NCBI RefSeq assembly: GCF_040939785.1 | Contig: NZ_CP162553.1 | Span: 7,707,001 to 7,771,000 of the forward strand | DNA from: Bradyrhizobium lupini | GTDB lineage: Bacteria > Pseudomonadota > Alphaproteobacteria > Rhizobiales > Xanthobacteraceae | Direction of reading: 5' to 3' | Length of the DNA stretch: 64,000 nt | In this document: one piece after another, positions 18,998 through 27,258 of the stretch | How positions within the stretch are numbered: the first letter of the stretch is position 1 | How the letters are laid out: each line of letters opens with the position of its first letter | Made by a program: the position numbers and the translations under genes | The notes under the pieces: generated by a model | Databases searched by the model: none | What the model was told of the DNA's origin: nothing | Seen by the model: only the letters and a program-made list of their open reading frames with translations

Positions 18998-19072
18998 GCG
19001 TTCCAGCCCGCGTCGAGTTGACAAGGCGGGCGCGATGTCTTTCGCTGGCCCGCGAGAAAAGGAGGTCAGGTG

Positions 19073-20048
19073 ATGACCAAAGCCGTCCGTGTGCACAAGG
19101 TCGGAGGCCCCGAAGCCCTGGTCTATGAGAGCGTCGATGTTCCGGCGCCCGGGCCCGGCGAGGTGCGCATCGTCCAGCATGCCGTCGGCCTGAACTTCAT
19201 CGACGTCTATTACCGCACCGGCCTCTACAAGGCGCCGGGGCTGCCCTTCATCGCCGGCAACGAGGCCTCGGGCGAGGTCGTCGCGGTCGGGCCGGGCGTG
19301 ACGAATTTCCATCCCGGCGACCGCGTCGCCTACTACCACAATCTCGGCGCCTATACCGGCGAGCGCAACATCCCCCTGGGAGCGGCTGGTCAAGCTGCCC
19401 GACCACATCACCCACGAGCAGGGCGCCGTGCTGATGCTGAAGGGGCTGACGGTGTGGTATCTCCTGCACAAGACCTTCAAGGTCGAGCCGCATCATCGCG
19501 TGCTGATCCACGCCGCGGCCGGCGGCATCGGCCTGCTTGCCTGCCAATGGGCGAGGGCAATGGGTGCCCACGTCATCGGCACCGTCGGCTCGCGCGAGAA
19601 GGCTGCGCTTGCCGAGGCCAATGGCTGCGACCATGTGATCCTCTACAACGAGGAAGACTTCGTTGCGCGCGTCAAACAGATCAGCCGCAACGAGGGCTGC
19701 GACGTGGTTTATGACGGTGTCGGCAAGGCGACGTTCCCAGGCTCGCTGTCCTGCCTGAAGCCGCGCGGGATGTTCGTCTCCTTCGGTAATGCCTCAGGCC
19801 CGGTGCCGCCGTTCTCGATCGCCGAGCTCAACACCCACGGCTCGCTGTTTGCGACCCGGCCCAAGCTCAACGACTATATCGGAACGCGCAAGGAGTTGCT
19901 GGAAGGCGCTGACACGCTGTTCGCCGCCGTCATTAACGGCAAGCTGCACGTGCCGATCAACCATGCCTACGCGCTCAAAGACGCCGCCAAGGCGCATATC
20001 GATCTCGAGAGTCGCAAGACCACGGGCGCGTCGATCTTGAAGCCGTAG
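19073..20048 (+). pseudogene. NADPH:quinone oxidoreductase (zinc-type MDR family), frameshifted by one extra base
   Basis: A 324-residue protein when corrected. A strong ribosome-binding site (GGAGGT) lies six bases before the ATG. The frame is clean to about 19371, where the five-C run at 19372-19376 throws it off; with four C the text reads ERNIP-WERLVKLPDHITHEQ and continues to the stop at 20048. Features include the catalytic-domain GNEASGEVVAVGPGV and the NADPH motif AAAGGIGLLACQWARAMGA. No structural zinc cysteines are present, as expected for the QOR branch. Confidence 0.85.
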
Positions 20049-20066
20049 AGAACGTCTTGCCGAAGT

Positions 20067-20153
20067 CGTCATGCCCGGGCTTTTCCCGGGCATCCACGTT
20101 CTTCGTGCCGCGCCTCAAGGCGTACATGGCCGGGACAAGCCCGGCCATGACGG
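20067..20153. repeat. intergenic palindromic repeat, GTCATGCCCGG family, copy 2
   Basis: Two nested palindromes: GTCATGCCCGGG with CCCGGGCATCCACG, then ATGGCCGGG with CCCGGCCATGACGG. The arrangement matches the copy at 54104-54186. It separates the convergent quinone oxidoreductase and aminotransferase genes. Confidence 0.8.
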
Positions 20154-20165
20154 AGAGCGAGCCGT

Positions 20166-21362
20166 CTACGCCACTCGCCGTGCCGCGCCGGCTCTGGTCA
20201 AGATACCGTCGAGACAATCGATCATCTCGGCGATCTCGGCCCGCGTGACGTTCAGCGCCGGCATGAAGCGCAACGTGTCCACCTGCGGCGCGTTGAGGAG
20301 GACGCCGGCCTCGAACGCCTGCGCGACGATGCCGGGCGCGATCGGCAGCTTGAGGTCGAGCGCGAGCAGGAGCCCGCGACCTCGCACTTCCCCGAGCCCA
20401 TGCCGCGCCGAGACCTTCTGCAGCTCGCTTTCGAGCAGCAGCCCGGTTTCGGTCGCCGTCTTCAGGAACTCCGGCTTGCTGACCTCGTCGAGCACCGCAA
20501 GCCCCGCCGCGCACATGATCGGGTTGCCGTTGAACGTGCCGCCCTGGTCGCCGTGCTCGAAGCAGGCCGCGCGTTCGGTCGCGAGCAGCGCCGCGAGCGG
20601 CACGCCGCCGCCGATGCCCTTGCCGAGCGTCATGATGTCGGGCGCGATGCCGGTGTGCTCGTAGTGGAAGAGCTTGCCGGTCCGGCCCATCCCGGTCTGG
20701 ATCTCGTCGAAGATCAGGAGGAGGCCGTGCGCGTCGGTGAGGGCGCGCAACTCCTGCAAGAACTGATCGGTCGCCGGCCATACGCCTGATTCCCCCTGGA
20801 TCGGCTCGATCATCACAGCGACGGAGTTGTCGTTGATCAGCTTTTCGACCGAGGCGATGTCGTTGAGCTTCGCCTTCTTGAAGCCGGCGACCTTTGGCTC
20901 GAACAGCGGCTCAAAGGCCTTCTTGCCCGAGGCCGACATCGTCGCCAAGGTGCGGCCGTGAAAGCCGCCTTCGAAGCTGATGATCTCGTACGCGCCACCT
21001 CGATGCAGGCTGCCATATTTGCGCGCGAGCTTGATCGCGCCCTCGTTGGCTTCCGCGCCGGAATTGGCAAAGAACACCTGGTCGAACGCGCTGTCTGCAA
21101 CCAGCGCCTGCGCGAGCTTCAGGCTTGGCTCGTTGTAGAAGGCGGGGCTTGGCGTCAGCAGCCGCTTGGCCTGCACGGCAAGCGCGTTGGCGATCGCGGG
21201 CGGGGAGTGGCCGAGGCAGTTGACCGCCCAGCCCTGTACGAAATCGAGATAGCGCTTGCGGCTGTCGTCCCAGAGGTAGGAGCCGGCGCCGCGAACGAAC
21301 ACGGCCTTGGGCCGAGCGGTGATGTCCATCAACGCGTCATACGGATGGGTGGCGGTGGTCAT
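20166..21362 (-). CDS. argD: Acetylornithine/succinylornithine-type aminotransferase (class III, ArgD-like)
   Basis: A 398-residue PLP enzyme of class III. Typical segments are [46 protein letters not shown], the [11 protein letters not shown] motif that holds the PLP nitrogen, and the Schiff-base lysine in [14 protein letters not shown]. The start at 21362 has GGAG about nine bases upstream. In arginine synthesis ArgD makes N-acetylornithine; no arg genes adjoin here, so the exact substrate is inferred. The preceding leader contains a tiny ORF and a terminator-like hairpin. Confidence 0.82.
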   Translation of the reverse strand: MTTATHPYDALMDITARPKAVFVRGAGSYLWDDSRKRYLDFVQGWAVNCLGHSPPAIANALAVQAKRLLTPSPAFYNEPSLKLAQALVADSAFDQVFFANSGAEANEGAIKLARKYGSLHRGGAYEIISFEGGFHGRTLATMSASGKKAFEPLFEPKVAGFKKAKLNDIASVEKLINDNSVAVMIEPIQGESGVWPATDQFLQELRALTDAHGLLLIFDEIQTGMGRTGKLFHYEHTGIAPDIMTLGKGIGGGVPLAALLATERAACFEHGDQGGTFNGNPIMCAAGLAVLDEVSKPEFLKTATETGLLLESELQKVSARHGLGEVRGRGLLLALDLKLPIAPGIVAQAFEAGVLLNAPQVDTLRFMPALNVTRAEIAEMIDCLDGILTRAGAARRVA

Positions 21363-21407
21363 GTCGAACTCCTCTGGAGGCGGGTGGAAAAGGGGGCGCG
21401 AAAAGCA

Positions 21408-21438
21408 AGAAGGCCGCACCTTGCGGGTGCGGCCTTCT
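21408..21438 (-). terminator. terminator-like hairpin (possible attenuator) in the argD leader
   Basis: A perfect 13-base stem (AGAAGGCCGCACC with GGTGCGGCCTTCT) closes a five-base loop and is followed on the minus strand by CTTGCTTTT. It lies about 46 bases upstream of the argD start and just after a 12-codon ORF, so it could end transcription before argD. A second hairpin (CGCTGAA/TTCAGCG) lies inside the small ORF. Confidence 0.6.
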
Positions 21439-21445
21439 CGAAAAC

Positions 21446-21484
21446 CTACGCTGAATTCAGTGCTTCAGCGGCGTCGTCGGACAT
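21446..21484 (-). CDS. 12-residue leader peptide candidate upstream of argD
   Basis: A short ORF encoding [12 protein letters not shown], with AGAGGG about seven bases before the ATG. It is immediately followed by a strong hairpin with a U-rich tail. The arrangement of short coding ORF, internal hairpin and terminator resembles a transcription attenuator. It carries four Ala codons and no Arg codons, so an arginine-sensing leader is not supported. Confidence 0.35.
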   Translation of the reverse strand: MSDDAAEALNSA

Positions 21485-21765
21485 GGCGCACCCTCTCATC
21501 GTCGCGGAAGCGACGGCGGAGCATTTCGGTGCGCTGATGGGTCCGAGCGTTGATCATGGGGCGCGGCAATACATGCGAATGGCCGGGCTTGTCAAGCGCC
21601 GCCTTGCAGACCACACGCCCAGCGTGCATGGGGCAGGAGAGAGATGCGCGCCGGGAAACCATTACGTTTCTAGCGCGTTTGTGATCAGCGAACGCGAATT
21701 GGCTCGAACCGAACGCCTGACGGTTCGGACCAAGAGGGGCGGGACCAACCAGATAGTTTTAAGCC

Positions 21766-22712
21766 TTGTCCGACACGCCTTATTCGATCGACCTCGACAG
21801 CATTCGCGGCGCGTTTCCGCCAGGCATGGAGGCGCCGCCGCTGTTACTGGATTTTGCCGGCTGGCTGAAGGGACGGCCCTGGGGCAGTGTCGGGTGTTTC
21901 TCGCTGCAGGGCCAGTTTTCGGATCAGGCGCCTATTGTTGACGGCAGTCCCTTGCGCGACAGGTTTTCGCTGTTCATGCGGCTGCCGGATGGCTCGGCTG
22001 TTGGCGGCTGGTACGGCGCGGGTCTTGACCGCGACAATCCGCCGATCGTGGGGCTTGGCTCCGAGGGCGATTACGAGCTGCTGGCGCCGAGCCTCGATGG
22101 CCTGCTCGCGAAACTGACGTCGCAACAATTCGACAACGCTTGGAGCGATCTGAAGCCGCACGACGAAGTCGAATGTCAGACGGTCGAGCTCGCGCAATGG
22201 CTCACCGGACGGCTGGGCAGGGATATGGCGGCGTCCGATGACGATCCGTCGGAGCTGCCCGACTTTCGCGGCTTCATGGAAAGATGGAGCCGGGGTCGCG
22301 AAGACTATTGGGCCAATCATCGCCTGATGGCCGAGCTCGGCTGGCGCCTGGCCGCGCATCTCCCCAAGGGCAAGAACGCCTGGGACAAGACGCATTTCGA
22401 GGTCGCGATCGTCGGCAAGCAGTACGAGGCGCGCGTCCTCTCGCGCGGGCCGCAGCCGTTCGAGGAAGCCGCCTCGATCGATCCCTGCTGCGCGATCTGC
22501 GTGAGGAGATGCGCCGCGCACAGCCCGAGCTCGGGCTGTGGTACGCCATGAAATTCGATCTCTATGCCGACGGCCGCGTCATGCCGAACTTCGAATATGA
22601 TGTGCGCCCGACCATCGAGGGCGAGCCCGCGAAGCTGTCGGAGGCGCAAGCCGATCTTGCCCGCGCCCCGCGCCCGGAGCGCTGGGTGCCGAAATGGCTG
22701 GCGGAATCTTGA
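21766..22712 (+). pseudogene. Conserved hypothetical protein, frameshifted once
   Basis: Corrected length about 315 residues. The first frame runs to 22480 and reads through FEEAASID; adding one C to the CCC at 22483-22485 continues it as PLLRDLREEMRRAQPELGLW and on to KWLAES at 22712. The start is a TTG at 21766 by frame extent; an ATG at 21826 is possible. The protein is soluble, rich in Trp and acidic residues, with no family I can name. The fact that the second part continues the same style of protein argues for one gene. Confidence 0.65.
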
Positions 22713-22807
22713 AGCTGGGCATCCAGCGATGCCGCCGCCCAGCCGGCGCCGAAATCTTCCGCTGTCGCGTCATCATGACCTCGCCGGAACGGCACCTTCG
22801 ATCCCCC

Positions 22808-22838
22808 TTGACTTAGAGCGCGCTCGAAGGGGTATCTG
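22808..22838 (+). promoter_or_regulatory. MerR-type promoter with 19-base spacer
   Basis: TTGACT at 22808-22813 and TATCTG at 22833-22838 are separated by 19 bases. The spacer contains the dyad AGCGCGCT. An over-long spacer with a central dyad is the hallmark of promoters bound and untwisted by MerR-family regulators. The MerR gene starts 30 bases downstream, so autoregulation is likely. Confidence 0.7.
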
Positions 22839-22867
22839 TACGTGCGTCAGTACGAGAACGGGCACAC

Positions 22868-23298
22868 ATGAAGATCGGCGACCTCGCAAAACGGACCGGC
22901 CTGTCGCACACACGCTGCGCTACTATGAGCGCATCGGGCTGCTGCCATACGCCGACCGGGATCGCTCCGGCCAGCGCGACTTTGACGCATCGATCCTCAC
23001 ATGGATCGAATTTCTCGGTCGGCTCAAGACCACGGGAATGCCGATCCGGGGCATGTTGCGTTATGCGGCGCTTCGGGATGAAGGCGAAGCCACCGGGCCA
23101 GCCCGGCGGCAGATGCTGGAAGTCCACCGGGAACAGGTGCGCACGCAAATTGCCGAACTCCAGGAATGCCTGCTCGTCCTTGATACCAAGATCGCCGGCT
23201 ATGCCAGCGACGAACAGAGGACGAAGGAAAATGACGCACGCCCAAACACAAGACGAAAGCCGCTTCGATCGCGGCCAGCGGGCCCTGTCGCGCATTGA
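22868..23298 (+). pseudogene. MerR-family transcriptional regulator, frameshifted in the DNA-binding domain
   Basis: About 143 residues when corrected. The N-terminus MKIGDLAKRTGLS is followed by a one-base loss in the CACACA tract near 22910; restoring it gives HTLRYYERIGLLPYADRD, the classic MerR helix-turn-helix and wing. The dimerisation helix (HREQVRTQIAELQECLLVL) follows. Effector-binding cysteines are not evident, so it is probably an organic-ligand or stress sensor. It overlaps the start of the next gene. Confidence 0.8.
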
Positions 23299-23650
23299 CG
23301 GCAGTGCCGGCGAAAAGGTCGTCGCCTCACTCGCCGACATAGCTCCGGATTTCGCACGATACGTGATCGAGTTTCCGTTCGGCGACATTTACTGCCGCCC
23401 GGACCTCGGCCTGCGCGATCGAGAGATCGCCACGATCGCCGCGCTGACGGCGCTCGGAAATGCCGCGCCTCAGCTCAAAGTGCATCTCGAGGCGGGTCTG
23501 AACGTCGGCCTGTCTCGCGACGAGATCGTGGAGATCATGATGCAGATGGCCGTCTATGCGGGCTTCCCGGCGGCGCTGAACGGGCTGTTCGCAGCCAAGG
23601 AAGTGTTCGCCGCACGCGACGAACAGCAGGCGTCGGGAGAAGCGACATGA
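23231..23650 (+). CDS. Carboxymuconolactone decarboxylase family protein
   Basis: A 139-residue CMD/AhpD-fold protein. Recognisable segments are [48 protein letters not shown] and [29 protein letters not shown]. There is no CxxC pair, so it belongs with the lactone decarboxylase-like branch rather than AhpD peroxidases. GAAGGA precedes the ATG. It overlaps the MerR gene and is probably its regulated target. Confidence 0.9.
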   Translation: MTHAQTQDESRFDRGQRALSRIDGSAGEKVVASLADIAPDFARYVIEFPFGDIYCRPDLGLRDREIATIAALTALGNAAPQLKVHLEAGLNVGLSRDEIVEIMMQMAVYAGFPAALNGLFAAKEVFAARDEQQASGEAT

Positions 23651-23703
23651 CCTCGTAGTTCGGGCACGCCCAGCCTGAACGCCGGCTGGTGGAAAATGCC
23701 TAA

Positions 23704-23728
23704 GGCGCGCCGGTCTTGCCGGCGTGCC
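23704..23728. terminator. hairpin between the CMD gene and rimO
   Basis: GGCGCGCCGG and CCGGCGTGCC pair with one mismatch around a short loop in the gap between two convergent genes. There is no real T run, so termination is possible but not certain. Confidence 0.45.
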
Positions 23729-23740
23729 GCGACCGGAATC

Positions 23741-25065
23741 TCAGAATCCCGCGACGCTGCCGTGGAGGTCGTACTGGTCCGCGCGCTCGATCTTGGCGGT
23801 GACGATCTCGCCGACGCGCAAGGGGCGGCGGCTCGACAGGTAGACGGCGCCGTCGATCTCGGGCGCATCGGCCTTGAGCGGCCCCTTGCGACGGTCGGGC
23901 CGACCTCGTCGATGATGATCTGCTGGCGCGTGCCGACCTTGCGCTTCAGCCTGCGCGCAGAGATTTTCTGCTGGCGCGCCATCAGTGCATTGTAGCGCTC
24001 CTGCTTGATCTCTTCCGGCACGGGGTTCTCGATCGCATTCGCCGTGGCGCCGGCGACCGGCTCGTACTTGAAGCAGCCGAGCCGATCGATCTCGGCTTCG
24101 TCCAGCCAGTCGAGGAGATAGGCAAAGTCCGCATCGGTCTCGCCGGGGAAGCCGACGATGAAGGTCGAGCGCAAAGCGAGATCAGGACATTGCTCGCGCC
24201 AGCGCTTGATGCGCGCCAGCGTCTTGTCCTGCGCCGCCGGGCGCTTCATGGCCTTCAGTACTTCGGGGCTCGCATGCTGGAACGGGATGTCGAGATAGGG
24301 CAGCACCTTGCCCTCGTTCATCAGCGCGATGACCTCGTCGACATGCGGGTAGGGGTAGACATATTGCAGCCGGACCCAGGCGCCGAGCTCGCCGAGCTCG
24401 CGCGCGAGGTCGATGAATTTGGCGCGGACCTGGCGATCCTTCCACGGGCTCTCGGCGTATTTCAGATCGACGCCATAGGCCGAAGTGTCCTGCGAGATCA
24501 CCAGCAGCTCCTTGACGCCGGCGCCGACCAGTCGCTCGGCCTCGCGCAGCACGTCGTTGGCCGGTCGCGAGACCAGGTCGCCGCGCAGCTTCGGGATGAT
24601 GCAGAAGGTGCAGCGGTTGTTGCAGCCCTCGGAGATTTTCAGATAGGCGTAGTGCCGCGGCGTCAGCTTGATGCCTTGCGGCGGCACCAGATCGAGATGC
24701 GGATTATGGGCGGGCGGCAGCGCGCGATGCACGGCGTCCAGCACGCTCTCATATTGCTGCGGGCCGGTGATGGAGAGCACGCCGGGATAGGCCTGCTCGA
24801 TCTGCTCGGGTTCCGCCCCCATGCAACCGGTCACGATCACCTTGCCGTTCTCGGCCATGGCCTCGCCGATCGCCGAGAGCGATTCCTGCTTGGCGCTGTC
24901 GAGGAAGCCGCAGGTGTTGACGATGACGATGTCGGCCCCGTCATGCTTGCGGGCGAGCTCGTAGCCCTCGGCGCGCAGACGCGTGATGATGCGCTCGGAA
25001 TCCACCAAAGCCTTGGGGCACCCGAGCGACACGAAGCTGACCTTCGGCGCAGCCGTCTGATCCAT
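23741..25065 (-). pseudogene. rimO: Ribosomal protein S12 methylthiotransferase RimO, frameshifted near the C-terminus
   Basis: Corrected length 441 residues. It carries the UPF0004 domain ([25 protein letters not shown]), the radical-SAM cluster CNNRCTFC at about residue 155, and motifs typical of RimO such as [13 protein letters not shown]. Near 23873-23875 one A is missing on the coding strand; restoring it changes the tail to [17 protein letters not shown] and ends at 23741 with VAGF, a normal TRAM domain. Without it the last 60 or so residues are nonsense. RimO modifies an aspartate of S12. Confidence 0.92.
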
Positions 25066-25176
25066 ATCCAAATCTGCCTGATTGACAAGGTTGAGCTAGT
25101 CCCAATTGCCCATAATTACAACCCTTTGCATGGCTCGCGGGCATGCTATGGATGAATCACTGGTGGTGAGTGAGCA

Positions 25177-25767
25177 ATGAGCGCCGAACAGTCGCCCAAA
25201 ATCGTGATCGTCGACGAAAGCCCGATCCGGGCTGCGATCCTCGAAGAAGGGTTGCGGGAGGCCGGATTTACGCAGATCGTCCATATCCGCGAGATGCAGA
25301 GCCTGCTCGCCCGGATTTATGCGGTCGATCCCGACATCATCCTGATCGATCTGGAAAACCCCAGCCGCGACGTGCTGGAAGCGATGTTCCAGGTCAGCCG
25401 CGCCGTGAAGCGGCCGATCGCGATGTTCGTCGACCAGAGCGATTCATCCTCGATCCAGGCCTCGGTCGAGGCGGGGGTCTCCGCCTATATCGTCGACGGG
25501 CTGAGGAAGGAGCGCATCAAGCCGATCCTCGACCTCTGCGTGTCGCGCTTCAATGCCTTCGCAAAACTCCAGGAGGAACTGGAGCGTACCAAGTCGCAGC
25601 TCGAGGATCGCAAGGTCATCGAGAAGGCCAAGGGCATCCTGATGAAGGTGAAAGGCCTCACCGAGGACGAGGCCTATGTGCTGCTGCGCTCCACTGCGAT
25701 GCGCGAGAAGAAGAAAATCGGCGAGATCGCCCAGTCGATCATCACCGCGTCGGAGATGCTGAAATGA
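25177..25767 (+). CDS. nasT: ANTAR-domain response regulator NasT
   Basis: A 196-residue antiterminator protein. Residues 8-120 form a receiver-like domain (KIVIVDESPIRAAILEEGL). The C-terminal ANTAR domain (about 135-190) has the typical KAKGILMKVKGLTEDEAYVLLRSTAM helix set. In Paracoccus, Azotobacter and Bradyrhizobium, NasT binds paired hexaloop hairpins in leaders of nitrate-assimilation mRNAs when NasS releases it. It overlaps nasS by four bases. Confidence 0.93.
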   Translation: MSAEQSPKIVIVDESPIRAAILEEGLREAGFTQIVHIREMQSLLARIYAVDPDIILIDLENPSRDVLEAMFQVSRAVKRPIAMFVDQSDSSSIQASVEAGVSAYIVDGLRKERIKPILDLCVSRFNAFAKLQEELERTKSQLEDRKVIEKAKGILMKVKGLTEDEAYVLLRSTAMREKKKIGEIAQSIITASEMLK

Positions 25768-26927
25768 CCGCTCCCCTCCGCATCGGGTTCATTCCGCTGG
25801 TCGATGCCGCAGCGCTGATCGTTGCCGTCGACAAGGGATTTGCCGCGGCTGAAGGGCTCGAGGTCGAACTGGTCCGCGAGGTCTCCTGGTCCAACGTCCG
25901 CGACAAGCTCAATATCGGCTTGTTCGACGCCGCGCATCTGCTCGCTCCCGTCGCGATTGCGTCCTCGCTCGGGCTCGGCCACGTCAAGGTGCCGATCGCG
26001 GCGCCCTTCAATCTCGGCATCAACGGCAACGCGATCACGGTCTCGCCGGCGCTTCATACCGCGCTGATGGAGGAGATCGACGGCGACCGCTTCGATCCGC
26101 TCGCCACGGCAAAAGCGTTGGCGCGCGTGGTCACCAAGCGGCGCAAGGCTGGGGCCGATCCGTTGACCTTCGGCATGACCTTCCCGTTCTCGACCCACAA
26201 TTATCAATTGCGGTTCTGGATGGCGGCGGCCGGCGTCGATCCCGACGACGACGTGCGGCTGGTCGTGCTGCCGCCGCCCTATATGGTCGACAGTCTTGCC
26301 AATGGGCATGTCGATGCGTTCTGCGTCGGTGCGCCCTGGAATTCGATCGCGGTCGATCTCGGGATCGGCTACATCCTGCATTTCGTCTCCGACATCCTGG
26401 CCCATGCGGCGGAGAAGGTGCTGGCGCTCCGCCAGGTCTGGGCCGACAAGAATCCCGACGTGGTAGCCAGACTGGTGCGCGCGGCGGTGAAAGCCGCCGA
26501 GTTCATCGAGCATCCCGAAAACCGGACCGAAGCGGCGCAGATCCTGGCGCAGCCGGAGCGGATCGGCGTCGATGCCGAAGTCATCCAGCGCACCCTCACG
26601 GGGCGCCTCAAGATTTCGCCGGACGGCACCTTTCGCGAGAGCGGCAGCTACCTCCTGGTGGGACGCGAGGAAGCAGGGCGCCCCGATCCGGTCCAGGCCG
26701 CCTGGCTCTATGCGCAGATGGTGCGCTGGGGGCAGACGACGCTGACGCCCGACGGCGTCAAGACGGCGATGGCCGTGTTCAGGCCCGATCTCTACGACGG
26801 CGCCCTCGGGCGCCGGCCACCCGCCCAAGCCCCCGCGGCATTCGGCGCATTCGCCGGCCCCGCCTTCGATCCCGCCAATATTCGGGGGCATCTCGAGGCC
26901 TTCGAGGTGGGCCGCTGGAAGGTGTGA
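25764..26927 (+). CDS. nasS: Nitrate/nitrite sensor NasS (NrtA/CmpA-like binding protein without signal peptide)
   Basis: A 387-residue protein of the CmpA/NrtA periplasmic-binding family. It begins directly with MTAPLRIGFIPLVDAA and has no signal peptide or Tat motif, so it is cytoplasmic. Motifs include LRIGFIPLVD, AHLLAPVAIASSLG, TFPFSTHNYQLRFWMA and VGAPWN. It holds NasT inactive without nitrate or nitrite and lets go when ligand binds. Start and stop overlaps with nasT point to one transcript. Confidence 0.9.
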   Translation: MTAPLRIGFIPLVDAAALIVAVDKGFAAAEGLEVELVREVSWSNVRDKLNIGLFDAAHLLAPVAIASSLGLGHVKVPIAAPFNLGINGNAITVSPALHTALMEEIDGDRFDPLATAKALARVVTKRRKAGADPLTFGMTFPFSTHNYQLRFWMAAAGVDPDDDVRLVVLPPPYMVDSLANGHVDAFCVGAPWNSIAVDLGIGYILHFVSDILAHAAEKVLALRQVWADKNPDVVARLVRAAVKAAEFIEHPENRTEAAQILAQPERIGVDAEVIQRTLTGRLKISPDGTFRESGSYLLVGREEAGRPDPVQAAWLYAQMVRWGQTTLTPDGVKTAMAVFRPDLYDGALGRRPPAQAPAAFGAFAGPAFDPANIRGHLEAFEVGRWKV

Positions 26928-27073
26928 TTCGGGTCTGCATCGTTTTTGAGCGCTGGAGATCCGAGTTCAAATTTTAGGCCGACTGCTCGAATTTCATAAG
27001 AGTTCCGGAGCCCAGAGTTCCCTGGCGCGCTCTTAATTACCTGATATTTCACACATTTTCATTTCATCGAAGC

Positions 27074-27089
27074 TGGCACGCAACTTGAA
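27074..27089 (+). promoter_or_regulatory. sigma-54-like promoter candidate upstream of nirA
   Basis: The sequence TGGCACGCAACTTGAA resembles the -24/-12 consensus TGGCAC-N5-TTGCA. The GG is intact, but the second G is followed by A instead of the preferred C. NtrC/RpoN control would suit a nitrite-reductase operon. The element overlaps an inverted repeat (GCACGCAAC with GTTGCAGTGC, one bulge), which could be an operator or an RNA hairpin. Confidence 0.4.
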
Positions 27090-27123
27090 TGTTGCAGTGC
27101 GGCCAGCCTGTCACAGATGCCTG

Positions 27124-27171
27124 CTGCGCCAGTCCCCAGCAACGAAGCTGTTCGGACCGCTGGGTGCGCAG
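27124..27171 (+). promoter_or_regulatory. candidate NasT (ANTAR)-binding hairpin in the nirA leader
   Basis: An irregular stem-loop (CTGCGC at the base with GCGCAG, GTCC with GGAC, CAGC with GCTG) ends in the hexaloop AACGAA at 27141-27146. ANTAR target hairpins have six-base loops with A at position 1 and G at position 4, both met here. Only one such loop was found convincingly; the usual motif has two. Confidence 0.45.
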
Positions 27172-27190
27172 CCGGCTCTCGAGCCAGCCG

Positions 27191-27246
27191 AGCTCCTCGC
27201 GGGTCGTGCACTTTCCGTCGATACCACCCAGGTGGCCGCAGGAGCT
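27191..27246 (+). promoter_or_regulatory. hairpin covering the AGGAG upstream of nirA
   Basis: AGCTCCT pairs with AGGAGCT, continued by GCGG with CCGC, enclosing about 33 bases. The right arm contains the only good Shine-Dalgarno-like sequence before the ATG at 27259, though 14 bases away. It could block translation or form the leader's barrier structure. No T run follows. Confidence 0.4.
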
Positions 27247-27258
27247 TCGTTACTGACC

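Noticed and set aside
27085..27258. N-terminal extension of nirA
   Set aside because: The upstream open frame coincides with the structured leader and does not resemble nitrite-reductase N-termini.
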